This document shows, piece by piece, positions 50,976 to 60,604 of a stretch of DNA of 64,000 nucleotides (position 1 is its first letter; each line of letters begins with the position of its first letter). The translations under genes and the position numbers were made by a program. Below the pieces are notes generated by a model. That model was not told the origin of the DNA. It ran no database searches and saw nothing but the letters and a program-made list of their open reading frames with translations. This DNA is from Bradyrhizobium huanghuaihaiense (lineage in GTDB: Bacteria; Pseudomonadota; Alphaproteobacteria; Rhizobiales; Xanthobacteraceae). The stretch spans positions 124,001 to 188,000 of the forward strand of contig NZ_VLLA01000010.1 in NCBI RefSeq assembly GCF_007830635.1, in the 5' to 3' direction.

Positions 50976-52433
50976 ATGCAGAACCTGAGCGACCAGCAAC
51001 TCTTCCGCCAGCAGGGCTTGATCGGCGGCCAATGGCAAGCGGCGCTTTCGCGCGCGACGATCGACGTGATCGACCCGGCGACGCAAACCGTTCTGGGGAC
51101 CGTGCCGGATATGGGCCGGGACGACACACGCGCCGCCATTGCAGCGGCTGCGAAGGCTTACGCGACCTGGCGCGCGAAGACCAATGCCGAGCGCGCCGCG
51201 CTTCTGGAAGCCTGGCACGGCCTCATGATCGCGCATCTCGACGACCTCGCGCGCATCCTGACGCTGGAACAGGGCAAGCCGCTGGAGGAGGCCAAGGGCG
51301 AGATTCGCTACGGCGCCTCCTTCGTCAAATGGTTCGCAGAGGAAGCCCGGCGGATCGCTGGCACCACGATCCCCTCGCCCACACCGGACCGGCGCATCGT
51401 CGTGCTTAAGGAGCCGGTGGGCGTGTGTGCGATCATCACGCCCTGGAATTTCCCGAACGCGATGATCACCCGCAAGGTGGCTCCGGCGCTCGCGGCGGGA
51501 TGCACCGTCGTGATCAAGCCATCGGACTTCACGCCCTATTCGGCGCTGGCTCTCGGCGTGCTGGCCGAGCGCGCCGGCATTCCCGCCGGTGTCATCAACA
51601 TCGTCACCGGCCTGCCGACCGAGATCGGTGCCGAGCTCATGGCGAACGAGACGGTGCGCAAGATTTCGTTCACCGGCTCGACCCGCGTCGGCTCGCTGCT
51701 CATGCGCGGTGCCGCTGACAGCATCAAGCGCGTCAGCCTCGAGCTCGGCGGAAATGCGCCCTTCATCGTCTTCGACGATGCCGACCTCGACCTCGCGGTC
51801 GAGGGTGCAATCATGTCGAAATTCCGCAACGGCGGCCAGACCTGCGTCTGCGCCAACAGGATCCTCGTGCAGGCCGGCGTTTATGATGCCTTTGCGGACA
51901 AGCTCGTCGCCCGCGTCAAGTCCATGAAGGTGGGATCGGGCCTCGAGCCGGGCGTGGCGATCGGGCCGATGATCAACGAAGCGGCGATCAGCAAGATCAA
52001 TCGCCATGTCGCCGACGCACTGTCGAAGGGCGCCCGTATTGCCGCCCAACCGGCGAGCCTGCCCAAGGGCCCGCAATTCACCGCGCCGATCGTCCTGACC
52101 GGGGCGACCACCGACATGGTGCTGGCGCACGAGGAGACATTTGGTCCCGTGGCGCCTCTGTTCCGCTTCGAGACCGACGAGGAGGCGATCGCCATCGCAA
52201 ATGCGACGCCCTTCGGCCTCGCCGCCTATTTCTATACGCGCGATCTGAAGCGGTCCTGGCGCGTTGCGGAGGCGCTCGAGGCCGGCATGGTCGGCCTCAA
52301 CACCGGCATGGTGTCGACCGAGGTCGCCCCGTTCGGCGGCATCAAGCAATCCGGCCTGGGACGCGAAGGAGCACAGATCGGAATCGAGGAATACCTCGCG
52401 ACCAAGGCCTTCCACATTGGTGGGCTGGGCTAG
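50976..52433 (+). CDS. gabD: NAD(P)-dependent succinate-semialdehyde dehydrogenase
   Basis: A 485-residue aldehyde dehydrogenase of the GabD group. 'EQGKPLEEAKGEIRYGASFV', 'IITPWNFPNAMITRKVAPAL', the general base in 'SLELGGNAPFIVFDDADL' and the catalytic Cys in 'RNGGQTCVCANRILVQ' (about 287) match. It oxidises succinate semialdehyde, or a close omega-semialdehyde such as glutarate semialdehyde, to the diacid. It sits with an omega-aminotransferase and an amine-oxidase-like protein. AAGG stands before the ATG. Confidence 0.93.
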   Translation: MQNLSDQQLFRQQGLIGGQWQAALSRATIDVIDPATQTVLGTVPDMGRDDTRAAIAAAAKAYATWRAKTNAERAALLEAWHGLMIAHLDDLARILTLEQGKPLEEAKGEIRYGASFVKWFAEEARRIAGTTIPSPTPDRRIVVLKEPVGVCAIITPWNFPNAMITRKVAPALAAGCTVVIKPSDFTPYSALALGVLAERAGIPAGVINIVTGLPTEIGAELMANETVRKISFTGSTRVGSLLMRGAADSIKRVSLELGGNAPFIVFDDADLDLAVEGAIMSKFRNGGQTCVCANRILVQAGVYDAFADKLVARVKSMKVGSGLEPGVAIGPMINEAAISKINRHVADALSKGARIAAQPASLPKGPQFTAPIVLTGATTDMVLAHEETFGPVAPLFRFETDEEAIAIANATPFGLAAYFYTRDLKRSWRVAEALEAGMVGLNTGMVSTEVAPFGGIKQSGLGREGAQIGIEEYLATKAFHIGGLG

Positions 52434-52466
52434 GCGGCAGCGGGCGAAAGGCGTAGCCCTTTCGCC

Positions 52467-53741
52467 CTACTGCACGCGATCAAGCATCTTGTAGTACAAT
52501 CCCACCAGCGGCAGGAACCACGGCTTGCCGAAGTGACCGGGCACCGCGGGCCAGTCGAGGCCCTTCATCGGATTTCGGTCTTCGCGTCCGAGCATCGCAT
52601 CGGCGATGATCATGCCGAGATGGGTCGACAGTTGCGCGCCGTGACCTGCATAACCCATCGCATACCACAGCCCGTCCTGATGGCCGGCGCGCGGGAAGCG
52701 GTCACTGGTCATGTCGACGAGCCCACCCCAGCAATAGTCGATCTCGATGCCGGCGAGCTGCGGGAAGGTTCGCGTGAGACCGTCGACGAGAACGGCGCCG
52801 CTCTTTGCGTCGGAGCGCTGGTCCGACGTCGCCGAGAAGCGCGCCCGTCCGCCGAAGATCAGACGGTTGTCGGGGGCGAGGCGGAAATAGTTGCCGACAT
52901 TCATCGACGTGACGCACGTGCGATTGCCGGGCATGGTGGCCGCAATTTCGGCCGCGTCCAGCGGACGGGTCGCGACGATGAAGCTGCCGACGGCGACGAG
53001 GCGCCGCCGGAAGTAGCCGAAATTCGGCGTCGTGTAGGCGCCTGTCGCCAGCAGCACCTGATCGGCGGTGACGCTGCCGCGAGGTGTGGTCAGGCGATGG
53101 CGCGATCCCTCGCGCACCTGCGCGGTGACTGGCGCCTGCTCGAAGACGATCGCGCCGCGGCGCTTGGCGGCTTCGGCCAGCCCGATGCCATAGCGTCCCA
53201 TATGCATCATCGCGCTCTTCTTCGAGAGCATCGCGCCAAAGAAGGGCGAGCCGATTTCGGCGCCGAGATCCCCCGCAGACAGCAATGCGGTGTCCGGATC
53301 GACCTCGCGATGAACCGCTTCGAAATTGCGCGCGATGGCGTCGAGATGCTTCGGCTTGGAGGCGAGCTTCAGCTTGCCTGCGCGGCGAAAATCGCATGCA
53401 ATGCCCTCCTCCGCGATCAGCGCCTCGAGCGTGTCGATCGAAGCATCGAGCGCGTGGTAGAGCGCGACGGCTCGCTCCTTGCCCAATTCCGCCTTGGCGG
53501 CGAGATAGCTGTGGGCGAGACCGTTGTTAAGATGCCCGCCGTTCCGGCCCGATGCGCCGCCGATCACCCGGTCCGCCTCGAGCACGACAACCTTCGTTCC
53601 CGCCTTGGCGAGCTGGCGCGCGGCTCCGAGACCCGTGAAGCCACCGCCGATCACCGCGACGTCATAATGCCCTCCGACGGGACCTTCGGCGCCGCCGGAA
53701 AAGCGCGGTGCGGTATCGTGCCAGTAGGAGACGTATTTCAC
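52467..53741 (-). CDS. FAD-dependent oxidoreductase (DAO family, gamma-glutamylputrescine-oxidase-like)
   Basis: A 424-residue flavoprotein starting with GTG ('MKYVSYWHDTAPRFSG'). The FAD motif is 'DVAVIGGGFTGLGAARQLAK' and 'EADRVIGGASGRNGGHLNNG' binds the cofactor. The middle has 'ADQVLLATGAYTTPNFGYF' and the C-terminus 'YAMGYAGHGAQLSTHLG'. This is the layout of PuuB and related amine/amino acid oxidases. It would oxidatively deaminate a primary or secondary amine to an aldehyde. I start at 53741, 16 bases after the HAD stop. Earlier in-frame starts overlap the HAD gene. Confidence 0.9.
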   Translation of the reverse strand: MKYVSYWHDTAPRFSGGAEGPVGGHYDVAVIGGGFTGLGAARQLAKAGTKVVVLEADRVIGGASGRNGGHLNNGLAHSYLAAKAELGKERAVALYHALDASIDTLEALIAEEGIACDFRRAGKLKLASKPKHLDAIARNFEAVHREVDPDTALLSAGDLGAEIGSPFFGAMLSKKSAMMHMGRYGIGLAEAAKRRGAIVFEQAPVTAQVREGSRHRLTTPRGSVTADQVLLATGAYTTPNFGYFRRRLVAVGSFIVATRPLDAAEIAATMPGNRTCVTSMNVGNYFRLAPDNRLIFGGRARFSATSDQRSDAKSGAVLVDGLTRTFPQLAGIEIDYCWGGLVDMTSDRFPRAGHQDGLWYAMGYAGHGAQLSTHLGMIIADAMLGREDRNPMKGLDWPAVPGHFGKPWFLPLVGLYYKMLDRVQ

Positions 53742-53757
53742 CGCAGATCCCGCCGGC

Positions 53758-54429
53758 TCAGAGTCCGAACACGCCGGGCAGGCCGCCGATATCCTTGATC
53801 TCGACGTAGCCGTAATAGGGATTGGCAGGCTCATGCCCCCGATTGACCCAGACCTTGTTCTTGATGCCGAGGTCGTGCGCGGTCATCAGGTCGTAGCGGA
53901 AGGACGAGGAGCAGTGCACGACGTCCTCAGGCCCGCAACCCAGCGTGTCGAACATGAATTCGAAGCCCTTCATGCGAGGCTTGTAGGACCGGGCCTGTTC
54001 GGCGGTGAGCGCGGCGTGAAAAGGCGCCCCGAGCTTGGCAACGTTGGACGGAAGCTGCGCATTCATGGCGTTGGAGAGAATGACGAGCGGAATCTCCTTG
54101 GCGACCCTGGCAAGGCCGGCAGGAACGTCGGGATGCGGTCCCCAGCTCGGCACGCGGTCATAGACCATCTGCCCGTGCTCGGACTTGAAGGCGACGCCGT
54201 TGCGCTTGCATGCACGCTCCAGCGCGTTATGGATCACGTCGGCATAGGGCTTCCAGTCGCCGAGAATTTCGTCGAGCCGATATGCCGCGAAATCGCGCAC
54301 GAGCGCGGTCATTTGCGCTTCAGGAAGGTGCGCGCGATAGAGATCCTGCGCCGCTTCCGCCATCTGGAAGTTCGTCAGCGTGCCGTAGCAGTCGAAGGTC
54401 ACGTATTTCGGGCGAAACTGGCTCATCAT
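53758..54429 (-). CDS. HAD-superfamily hydrolase, haloacid dehalogenase type II-like
   Basis: A 223-residue enzyme. The nucleophilic Asp is in 'YVTFDCYGTLTNFQMAEA' (about 13), Ser-Asn in 'LVILSNAMNAQLPSNVAKLG', Lys in 'RSYKPRMKGFEFMFDTLG' and the acid motif in 'FRYDLMTAHDLGIKNKVWVN'. It resembles (S)-2-haloacid dehalogenases, but many such proteins act on other compounds. It is followed by the FAD oxidoreductase gene on the same strand, so the two are likely co-expressed. Two adjacent ATGs can start it. Confidence 0.88.
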   Translation of the reverse strand: MMSQFRPKYVTFDCYGTLTNFQMAEAAQDLYRAHLPEAQMTALVRDFAAYRLDEILGDWKPYADVIHNALERACKRNGVAFKSEHGQMVYDRVPSWGPHPDVPAGLARVAKEIPLVILSNAMNAQLPSNVAKLGAPFHAALTAEQARSYKPRMKGFEFMFDTLGCGPEDVVHCSSSFRYDLMTAHDLGIKNKVWVNRGHEPANPYYGYVEIKDIGGLPGVFGL

Positions 54430-54596
54430 CCTATCCTGGTGCGCTCGCGCTCAGGGCTGCAACCATAGAACGTCAACGCGGCATAAGATGCGGCTTTTTC
54501 GCCGGCTGCGGTGGAAGATATCGTTCGCGCCGGGCCCTTCAGACGATCTGCACGTCGCCGAGATAAGAAACTGGTGCCGGACAGGAACACGAGTCA

Positions 54597-55448
54597 ATGA
54601 CCCAGAGCACCATATCGCTCACGGCCTTTCGCCCCGACCATCTCGAGGGCGCCTTACGTCTTTCGCGCCAAGCCGGATGGCCGCACCGCCTCGAGGACTG
54701 GCAACTGGCGCTCGACCTCAGCGCGGGGGTCGTCGCCCTGGATACGGATGCTTCGACCGTTGTCGGAACGATCCTGATGACGCCCTACAAACGGGACGTC
54801 GCGACCGTCAACATGGTCATCGTCGATGAATCCGCCCGCGGCCGCGGATTGGGACGCCGGCTCATGGAAGCCATCATTGAGCAGGCGGGATTGCGTGTGC
54901 TGAGGCTGGTTGCGACCGGCGAAGGCCTGCCGCTCTATCAAAAGCTCGGCTTTCACAGGACCGGAACGATCATCCAGCACCAGGGAACGGCCTTGCCGGT
55001 CGCCGCGCCCGCCAATGTCCGGCCGGCCGGGTCGCACGACGTCTTCGACGTCCTCGAGCTCGACCGAAGCGCGTTCGGCGCCGACCGCAGATGTCTGCTG
55101 CGGACGCTCGCGGAGGTCGGCCAACTCGCCGTGCTCGATCATGGCCGCGGGATCACCGGATTTGCGGCGTCGCGCGCCTTCGGCAGGGGTGAAGTGATCG
55201 GACCTGTGGTTGCAGCGAATGTCGATGACGGAAAAGCCCTGCTCAGCTTCTTCATGGCCCGAAGCGAAGGGCGTTTCGTTCGCGTCGATACTGCCGAAGC
55301 CTCGCAATTGAGCGCCTGGCTCTCGGAGCAAGGGCTGGTCCAGGTGGGCGACGGCATCGCCATGCAGCGCCCCGTCGCGGTTCAGTCCAGTCCCTCCACA
55401 TCCACGACATTCACGACATTCGCCCTCGCCAGCCAGGCTTTTGGATAG
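54597..55448 (+). CDS. GNAT N-acetyltransferase with a C-terminal second domain (paralogue 2)
   Basis: A 283-residue protein. The GNAT part has 'QAGWPHRLEDWQLALDLSAG' and 'MVIVDESARGRGLGRRLMEA', with the acetyl-CoA loop RGRGLG intact, and 'LPLYQKLGFHRTGTIIQHQ'. The second domain follows ('LDRSAFGADRRCLLRTLAEV', 'GEVIGPVVAANVDDGKALLS') and ends 'FALASQAFG'. It is a paralogue of the gene at 49300-50202. It is 12 bases upstream of the aminotransferase and probably co-transcribed, so it may acetylate an amine substrate of that pathway. Confidence 0.88.
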   Translation: MTQSTISLTAFRPDHLEGALRLSRQAGWPHRLEDWQLALDLSAGVVALDTDASTVVGTILMTPYKRDVATVNMVIVDESARGRGLGRRLMEAIIEQAGLRVLRLVATGEGLPLYQKLGFHRTGTIIQHQGTALPVAAPANVRPAGSHDVFDVLELDRSAFGADRRCLLRTLAEVGQLAVLDHGRGITGFAASRAFGRGEVIGPVVAANVDDGKALLSFFMARSEGRFVRVDTAEASQLSAWLSEQGLVQVGDGIAMQRPVAVQSSPSTSTTFTTFALASQAFG

Positions 55449-55460
55449 ACGGAGACTTTG

Positions 55461-56837
55461 ATGCTGAGCAATTCGCTCGTCGAGCTCGACCGGGCTCACC
55501 TCATCCACCCGGTCGCATCCTACCGGGGTCACGAAGCGGCCGGCGTCAAGGTTCTCACGTCGGCCAGGGGAGCGACCGTGACGGATGCTTCCGGACATCA
55601 GTTGATCGACGGCTTCGCCGGACTCTGGTGCGTCAATGCCGGCTACGGGCACGAGAGCATCGTTGCGGCCGCTGCCAGCCAGATGCGGGAGCTTCCCTAC
55701 GCGACGGGCTATTTCAGCCTTGGCTCAGAGCCCGCGATCCGCCTTGCTGCCGAGTTGGCGCAGCGCGCGCCCGGCGACCTCAACCATGTCTATTTCACGC
55801 TCGGCGGTTCGGACGCCGTCGACAGCACGGTCCGCTTCGTCCGCTATTACTGGCACGCCCGGCGCGAGCCGCTGCGCGAGCATTTCATCTCGGTGGAACA
55901 GGGCTATCACGGGTCTTCGACCGTCGGCGCCGGGCTGACGGCCCTGCCCGCCTTCCATGCCGGCTTCGGCGTGCCGCTGAGCTGGCAGCACAGGATCCCC
56001 TCGCACTATGTCTATCGCAATCCGGCCGGCGCGGATGATGACGCCATCATCGCAGCCTCGCTCGCCGCGCTCGACGCGAAGATCGAGGAGATCGGCGGCG
56101 CGCAACGCGTCGCCGCGTTCTATGCCGAACCGATCCAGGGCTCAGGTGGCGTGCTCGTACCACCAAAGGGCTGGATGAAGGCCATGCGCGCGCGGTGCAA
56201 GGCGCATGGCATCCTCTTCGTCGCAGATGAAGTCATCACGGGGTTCGGCAGAACCGGGCCGCTGTTCGCATGCAGCGAGGACGACATCATCCCCGATCTC
56301 ATGACGGTCGCCAAGGGATTGACCTCGGGATACGTCCCTATGGGCGCGGTCTTCATGTCGGATCACGTCTACGACGCGATTGCCGATGCCGCAGGCTCCA
56401 GCGCCGTCGGCCACGGTTACACCTACTCCGCCCATCCAGTCAGCGCCGCGGTCGCCCTGGAAGTGTTGCGCCTCTACGAAAACGGCCTGCTCGAGAATGG
56501 CGCGAGAGCGGGTGCGCGTCTGATCGCTGGGCTTCAATCGCTCAGGGATCATCCCCTGGTTGGAGACGTGCGCGGCCGCGGCATGCTGGCCGCCGTCGAA
56601 CTCGTCACCGACAAGCAACGCAAGACGCCGCTTCCTGCCGCGGCCGAGCCGGCGAAGCGCATCTTCGACCGCGCCTGGAAGAACGGCCTCGTCATCCGGG
56701 CTTTCCCCACCGGCGTACTGGGTTACGCCCCGCCGCTCTGCTGCTCCGAGTCCGAGATCGACGCCATCATCGAGCGCACCGCCAGGACACTGGACGATAC
56801 GCTGGCTGATGCCGAAGTTCGCGCCGCACTGCGATAA
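55461..56837 (+). CDS. Class III omega-aminotransferase (PLP-dependent)
   Basis: A 458-residue aminotransferase. 'GVKVLTSARGATVTDASGHQ', 'YFTLGGSDAVDSTVRFVRYY', 'GILFVADEVITGFGRTGPLF' (Asp of DEV binds PLP nitrogen) and the Schiff-base Lys in 'LMTVAKGLTSGYVPMGAV' (about 285) are the class III marks. It is close to pyruvate-dependent omega-aminotransferases for diamines or beta-alanine/GABA-like amines. The product would be a semialdehyde, the substrate for the gabD gene 3 kb upstream. The ATG at 55461 is preceded in frame by TTG. Confidence 0.94.
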   Translation: MLSNSLVELDRAHLIHPVASYRGHEAAGVKVLTSARGATVTDASGHQLIDGFAGLWCVNAGYGHESIVAAAASQMRELPYATGYFSLGSEPAIRLAAELAQRAPGDLNHVYFTLGGSDAVDSTVRFVRYYWHARREPLREHFISVEQGYHGSSTVGAGLTALPAFHAGFGVPLSWQHRIPSHYVYRNPAGADDDAIIAASLAALDAKIEEIGGAQRVAAFYAEPIQGSGGVLVPPKGWMKAMRARCKAHGILFVADEVITGFGRTGPLFACSEDDIIPDLMTVAKGLTSGYVPMGAVFMSDHVYDAIADAAGSSAVGHGYTYSAHPVSAAVALEVLRLYENGLLENGARAGARLIAGLQSLRDHPLVGDVRGRGMLAAVELVTDKQRKTPLPAAAEPAKRIFDRAWKNGLVIRAFPTGVLGYAPPLCCSESEIDAIIERTARTLDDTLADAEVRAALR

Positions 56838-56951
56838 TAATAGGCACGCACAACGAGCGGGCTGGAGGCAGGTCCGAAACACTGGAAACAGAGACATCTT
56901 CGCAATTTTGTGCCGCGGCTCGCGGGTTTTTCGGCCAAAGCCGCCGAACTA

Positions 56952-56975
56952 TCCTGCGAGACTTTGATCGCAGGA
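56952..56975. promoter_or_regulatory. Inverted repeat in the leader of the Dpp-type operon
   Basis: TCCTGCGA (56952-56959) and TCGCAGGA (56968-56975) are perfect inverted copies around 8 bases. A second pair, CCGTCG and CGACGG with a 3-base loop, follows at 57007-57021. They lie 140 bases before the transporter's first ATG and may be an operator or a leader hairpin. Confidence 0.4.
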
Positions 56976-57111
56976 AAGAAGTGCAGTTCTGAGTGGAGAC
57001 AGGGCACCGTCGTTACGACGGACCACGCCGGCATCCACCACAACGGCGCGGCAGAACAATCTGCCGCTCACCGCAGTACGGGTCGTAGCCTTAGCCAGCG
57101 AGGGGATTGAC

Positions 57112-58716
57112 ATGAGCGACACGACGAACTGGTCCTGTTCAGACGATGCCACGATCGAGAACGCCATTCGGCGCGGGGCTTCGCGCCGCGATCTTCTGAA
57201 GCTGATGCTCGCCAATGGCGTGGCCATGGCGGCAGCCGGCACGATCTTCGGCCGCGCGTCGGAAGCGGTGGCGGCGACACCCGTGAAAGGCGGCGCCCTG
57301 AAAGCCGCGGCCTGGTCCTCCTCGACCGCCGACACGCTGGACCCGGCCAAGGCCTCGCTCTCGACCGACTATGTTCGCTGCTGCTCCTTCTACAATCGCC
57401 TGACATTTCTCGACCAGACCGGCGTGCCCCAGATGGAGCTCGCCGAATCGATCGAGAGCGGCGATGCCAAGACCTGGACGATCAAGCTCAAGAAGGGCGT
57501 CACCTTCCACAACGGCAAGGAGCTGAGCGCCGACGACGTCATCTTCTCGCTGAAGCGCCATCTGGACAAGGCGACCGGATCGAAGGTCGCTGCGATCGCG
57601 TCCCAGATGACCGGCTTCAAGGCCGTCGACAAGAGCACCCTCGAGGTGACGCTGGCGAATCCCAACGCAGACCTGCCGACGATCCTGTCCATGCATCACT
57701 TCATGATCGTGGCCGACGGCACCACCGACTTCTCCTCGGGCAACGGCACCGGCGCCTTCACGTGCAAGCAGTTCACCCCCGGCGAACGCTCGATCGGCGC
57801 GCGGAATCCGAACTACTTCAAGGGAGGGCCGAATGTCGATTCATTCGAGTTCTTCGCGATTCCGGACGAAAACGCGCGGATCAATGCCCTGTTGTCCGGG
57901 GACATCCATCTCGCCGCCTCGATCAACCCACGATCGGTGCGCCTCCTCGACGGCAAGGATGGCCTTGCGCTGTCGACGACCACGTCGGGCACCTACACCG
58001 ACCTGAACATCCGCATGGACATGGCGCCCGGCAACGTCAGCGATTTCGTGGAGGGCATGAAATACCTCGTCAACCGCGAGCAGATCGTCAAATCGGCTCT
58101 GCGCGGCTTCGGCGTCGTCGGCAACGACCAACCCGTCTCGCCCGCCAACGCCTACCACAATGCGGCCCTCAAGCCGAAATCGTTCGATTCGGACAAGGCA
58201 AAATTCCATTTCCAGAAGGCCGGCGTGCTGGGTCAGACCATCGAGGTCATCGCTTCCGAGGCTGCCGGTTCGTCGATCGACATGGCCATGATCGTCCAGG
58301 CAAGCGCCGCCCAGATCGGCATGAAGCTCGATGTGAAGCGCGTGCCCTCCGATGGTTACTGGAGCAATTACTGGCTGAAGGCGCCGATCCATTTCGGCAA
58401 TATCAACCCGCGTCCGACACCCGACATCCTGTTCTCCCTCCTCTACAAGTCGGATGCGGCGTGGAACGAGAGCCGCTTCGTCTCGGAGAAATTCGACAAG
58501 ATGCTGGTCGAGGCCCGCGGCTCGCTCGATCAGGCCAAGCGGCGCGAGATGTACAATGAAATGCAGGTCCTGGTGTCGGAACAAGCCGGCACCATCATCC
58601 CGGCCTATATCTCCAACGTGGACGCCATCACCGCCAAGCTGAAGGGACTGCAGCCCAACCCGCTCGGCGGCATGATGGGATACGCCTTCGCCGAATATGT
58701 CTGGCTGACCGCCTGA
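57112..58716 (+). CDS. ABC transporter substrate-binding protein, peptide/nickel (SBP_bac_5) family
   Basis: A 534-residue periplasmic receptor. 'RRGASRRDLLKLMLANGVAM' contains a twin-arginine-like signal (SRRDLLK, about 22-28), cleaved near 'EAVAA'. Family marks are 'LDPAKASLSTDYVRCC', 'MELAESIESGDAKTWTIKLK', 'NGKELSADDVIFSLKRHLD' and 'NYFKGGPNVDSFEF'. With the two permeases and the ATPase behind it, it is a complete Dpp-type importer. The ligand is likely the amino compound that the neighbouring enzymes degrade. Confidence 0.93.
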   Translation: MSDTTNWSCSDDATIENAIRRGASRRDLLKLMLANGVAMAAAGTIFGRASEAVAATPVKGGALKAAAWSSSTADTLDPAKASLSTDYVRCCSFYNRLTFLDQTGVPQMELAESIESGDAKTWTIKLKKGVTFHNGKELSADDVIFSLKRHLDKATGSKVAAIASQMTGFKAVDKSTLEVTLANPNADLPTILSMHHFMIVADGTTDFSSGNGTGAFTCKQFTPGERSIGARNPNYFKGGPNVDSFEFFAIPDENARINALLSGDIHLAASINPRSVRLLDGKDGLALSTTTSGTYTDLNIRMDMAPGNVSDFVEGMKYLVNREQIVKSALRGFGVVGNDQPVSPANAYHNAALKPKSFDSDKAKFHFQKAGVLGQTIEVIASEAAGSSIDMAMIVQASAAQIGMKLDVKRVPSDGYWSNYWLKAPIHFGNINPRPTPDILFSLLYKSDAAWNESRFVSEKFDKMLVEARGSLDQAKRREMYNEMQVLVSEQAGTIIPAYISNVDAITAKLKGLQPNPLGGMMGYAFAEYVWLTA

Positions 58717-58802
58717 CCGGCGCCAGGCGAAGTCACGCCTCGGGATCCCGAGATCGGAACCCGAGCTGAATGAAATGACGGGGCGGGGCGTGGAGGACGA
58801 AT

Positions 58803-59753
58803 GTGAGAGGACAAGTTTCTTCGCTTGTGGTGAGGCGGCTACTCATCGCCTTGATCACGCTCGTGATCGTTTCCTTCGCCGTCTTCTTTGCGACCGCGCT
58901 CCTGCCCGGCGACACTGCCACCATCCTGCTCGGGCAATCCGCGACACCTGAAGCCGTCGAGGGCCTGCGCAAGGCCATGCATCTCGACGATCCCGCCATC
59001 ATCCGCTTCCTGAGATGGATCGCCGGCCTCTTCCAGGGCGATTTCGGCAAGTCTTATGCAAACAATGCCCCGGTCGCTACTCTGATCAGCGGACGGTTCG
59101 TCAACACGATGAAGCTGGCTGGACTGACTGCCGCGATCGCAGTCCCTCTTGCGCTGACGCTCGGCATCACCGCTGCGATGTGGCGCGGCACGCTGTACGA
59201 CCGCATCGTGACCGTCGGAACCATCGGCATCATCTCGGTGCCGGAGTTCATGATCGCAACGCTGGCTGTGCTGCTCTTCGCGGTCTACCTCAAATGGCTG
59301 CCGGCGCTTTCTCTCACCAACGAGGTCAAGTCGTTCCATGACCTGGTGCGGATCTACGCGATGCCGGTCATGACACTCACGTTCGGCGTTTCCGCGCAGA
59401 TGATCCGCATGACGCGCGCCGCCGTGGTCGAAACATTGAACACACCCTATGTCGAGATGGCGCTGCTCAAGGGCGCCTCGCGTCCCCGGCTCGTGCTGCG
59501 ACATGCCCTGCCGAATGCGCTCGGCCCCATCGTCAATGCAGTCGCGCTCTCGCTGTCGTACCTGCTCGGCGGCGTCATCATCGTGGAGACCATCTTCAAC
59601 TATCCCGGCGTGGCTAAGCTGATGGTCGATGCCGTTTCGACCCGTGACCTGCCACTGATCCAGACCTGCGCGATGATCTTCTGCCTGGGTTATCTGGCAC
59701 TGATCACGGCCGCCGACATCATTGCCGTCGTGTCCAATCCGAGGCTCCGATGA
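58803..59753 (+). CDS. ABC transporter permease (DppB type)
   Basis: A 316-residue membrane protein starting with GTG after GGAGG. It has six helices. 'LIALITLVIVSFAVFFATAL' near the start, 'LLGQSATPEAVEGLRKAMHL', and the EAA loop 'EMALLKGASRPRLVLRHALP' match DppB/OppB. Its stop overlaps the next start as ATGA (59750-59753). Confidence 0.94.
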   Translation: MRGQVSSLVVRRLLIALITLVIVSFAVFFATALLPGDTATILLGQSATPEAVEGLRKAMHLDDPAIIRFLRWIAGLFQGDFGKSYANNAPVATLISGRFVNTMKLAGLTAAIAVPLALTLGITAAMWRGTLYDRIVTVGTIGIISVPEFMIATLAVLLFAVYLKWLPALSLTNEVKSFHDLVRIYAMPVMTLTFGVSAQMIRMTRAAVVETLNTPYVEMALLKGASRPRLVLRHALPNALGPIVNAVALSLSYLLGGVIIVETIFNYPGVAKLMVDAVSTRDLPLIQTCAMIFCLGYLALITAADIIAVVSNPRLR

Positions 59754-60604
59754 CGAATCCGACCTCGTCAGGCCGGCTCAACATGCGCTTGGGCTATCGC
59801 TTCAATCTCGTGGGCGTGTCGGCCCTTGGCATCATCCTCCTCTGGGCCGGCGTCGCCCTGTTCGCTCCGCAGATCATCCCGCATTCCGTGGGCGAGATCG
59901 TCGACGCCGACTATTTTGGCCCCATGAGCCGGGACCTGTGGTTCGGCTCCGATTATCTCGGCCGGGATATCTTCTCGCGCATCCTGATGGGCGCGCGCTA
60001 TACGCTTGGCATCTCGCTTGCGGCCGTCTCCATTGCCTGCTTCAGCGGCGTCGCGCTCGGCATGACTGCGGCAGTCGCCGGAGGTTGGTGCGACAGCCTG
60101 CTGAGCCGGTTTCTCGATGCGCTCAACTCTATTCCCAGCAAGCTGTTCGGCCTCGTCGTGGTCGCCGCGGTCGGCTCGTCGATCCCGGCACTCATTGCGA
60201 CGCTCTCGGTGATCTATACGCCCGGCGCCTATCGCTTCGCTCGCGCCCTCGCCGTCAACGTCAATACAATGGACTTCATGGTGGTCGCCCGTATCAGAGG
60301 CGAACGCCTGCCCTATCTCATCGCCTCCGAGATTCTTCCAAACATTCTCGGCCCCGTGCTCGCCGATCTCGGCCTGCGCTTCGTCTTCATCGTGCTGCTG
60401 CTCTCCGGCCTGTCGTTTCTCGGGCTCGGCGTGCAACCGCCCTACGCGGACTGGGGTGCACTGGTTCGCGAGAACATCGGCGGGCTGCCCTTTGGCGCGC
60501 CGGCGGTGATCTTCCCGTCGCTCGCGATCGCAAGTCTCACCATCAGCGTCAACCTTCTGATCGATAACCTGCCGCGCAGGATCCGCGACCGGAGCGCCGA
60601 ATGA
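59750..60604 (+). CDS. ABC transporter permease (DppC type)
   Basis: A 284-residue membrane protein. After a first helix ('NLVGVSALGIILLWAGVALF') come 'WFGSDYLGRDIFSRILMGAR' and the EAA loop 'VARIRGERLPYLIASEILPN', both typical of DppC/OppC. It overlaps the dppB-type and ATPase genes by four bases on each side, so the three are translated together. Confidence 0.94.
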   Translation: MTNPTSSGRLNMRLGYRFNLVGVSALGIILLWAGVALFAPQIIPHSVGEIVDADYFGPMSRDLWFGSDYLGRDIFSRILMGARYTLGISLAAVSIACFSGVALGMTAAVAGGWCDSLLSRFLDALNSIPSKLFGLVVVAAVGSSIPALIATLSVIYTPGAYRFARALAVNVNTMDFMVVARIRGERLPYLIASEILPNILGPVLADLGLRFVFIVLLLSGLSFLGLGVQPPYADWGALVRENIGGLPFGAPAVIFPSLAIASLTISVNLLIDNLPRRIRDRSAE

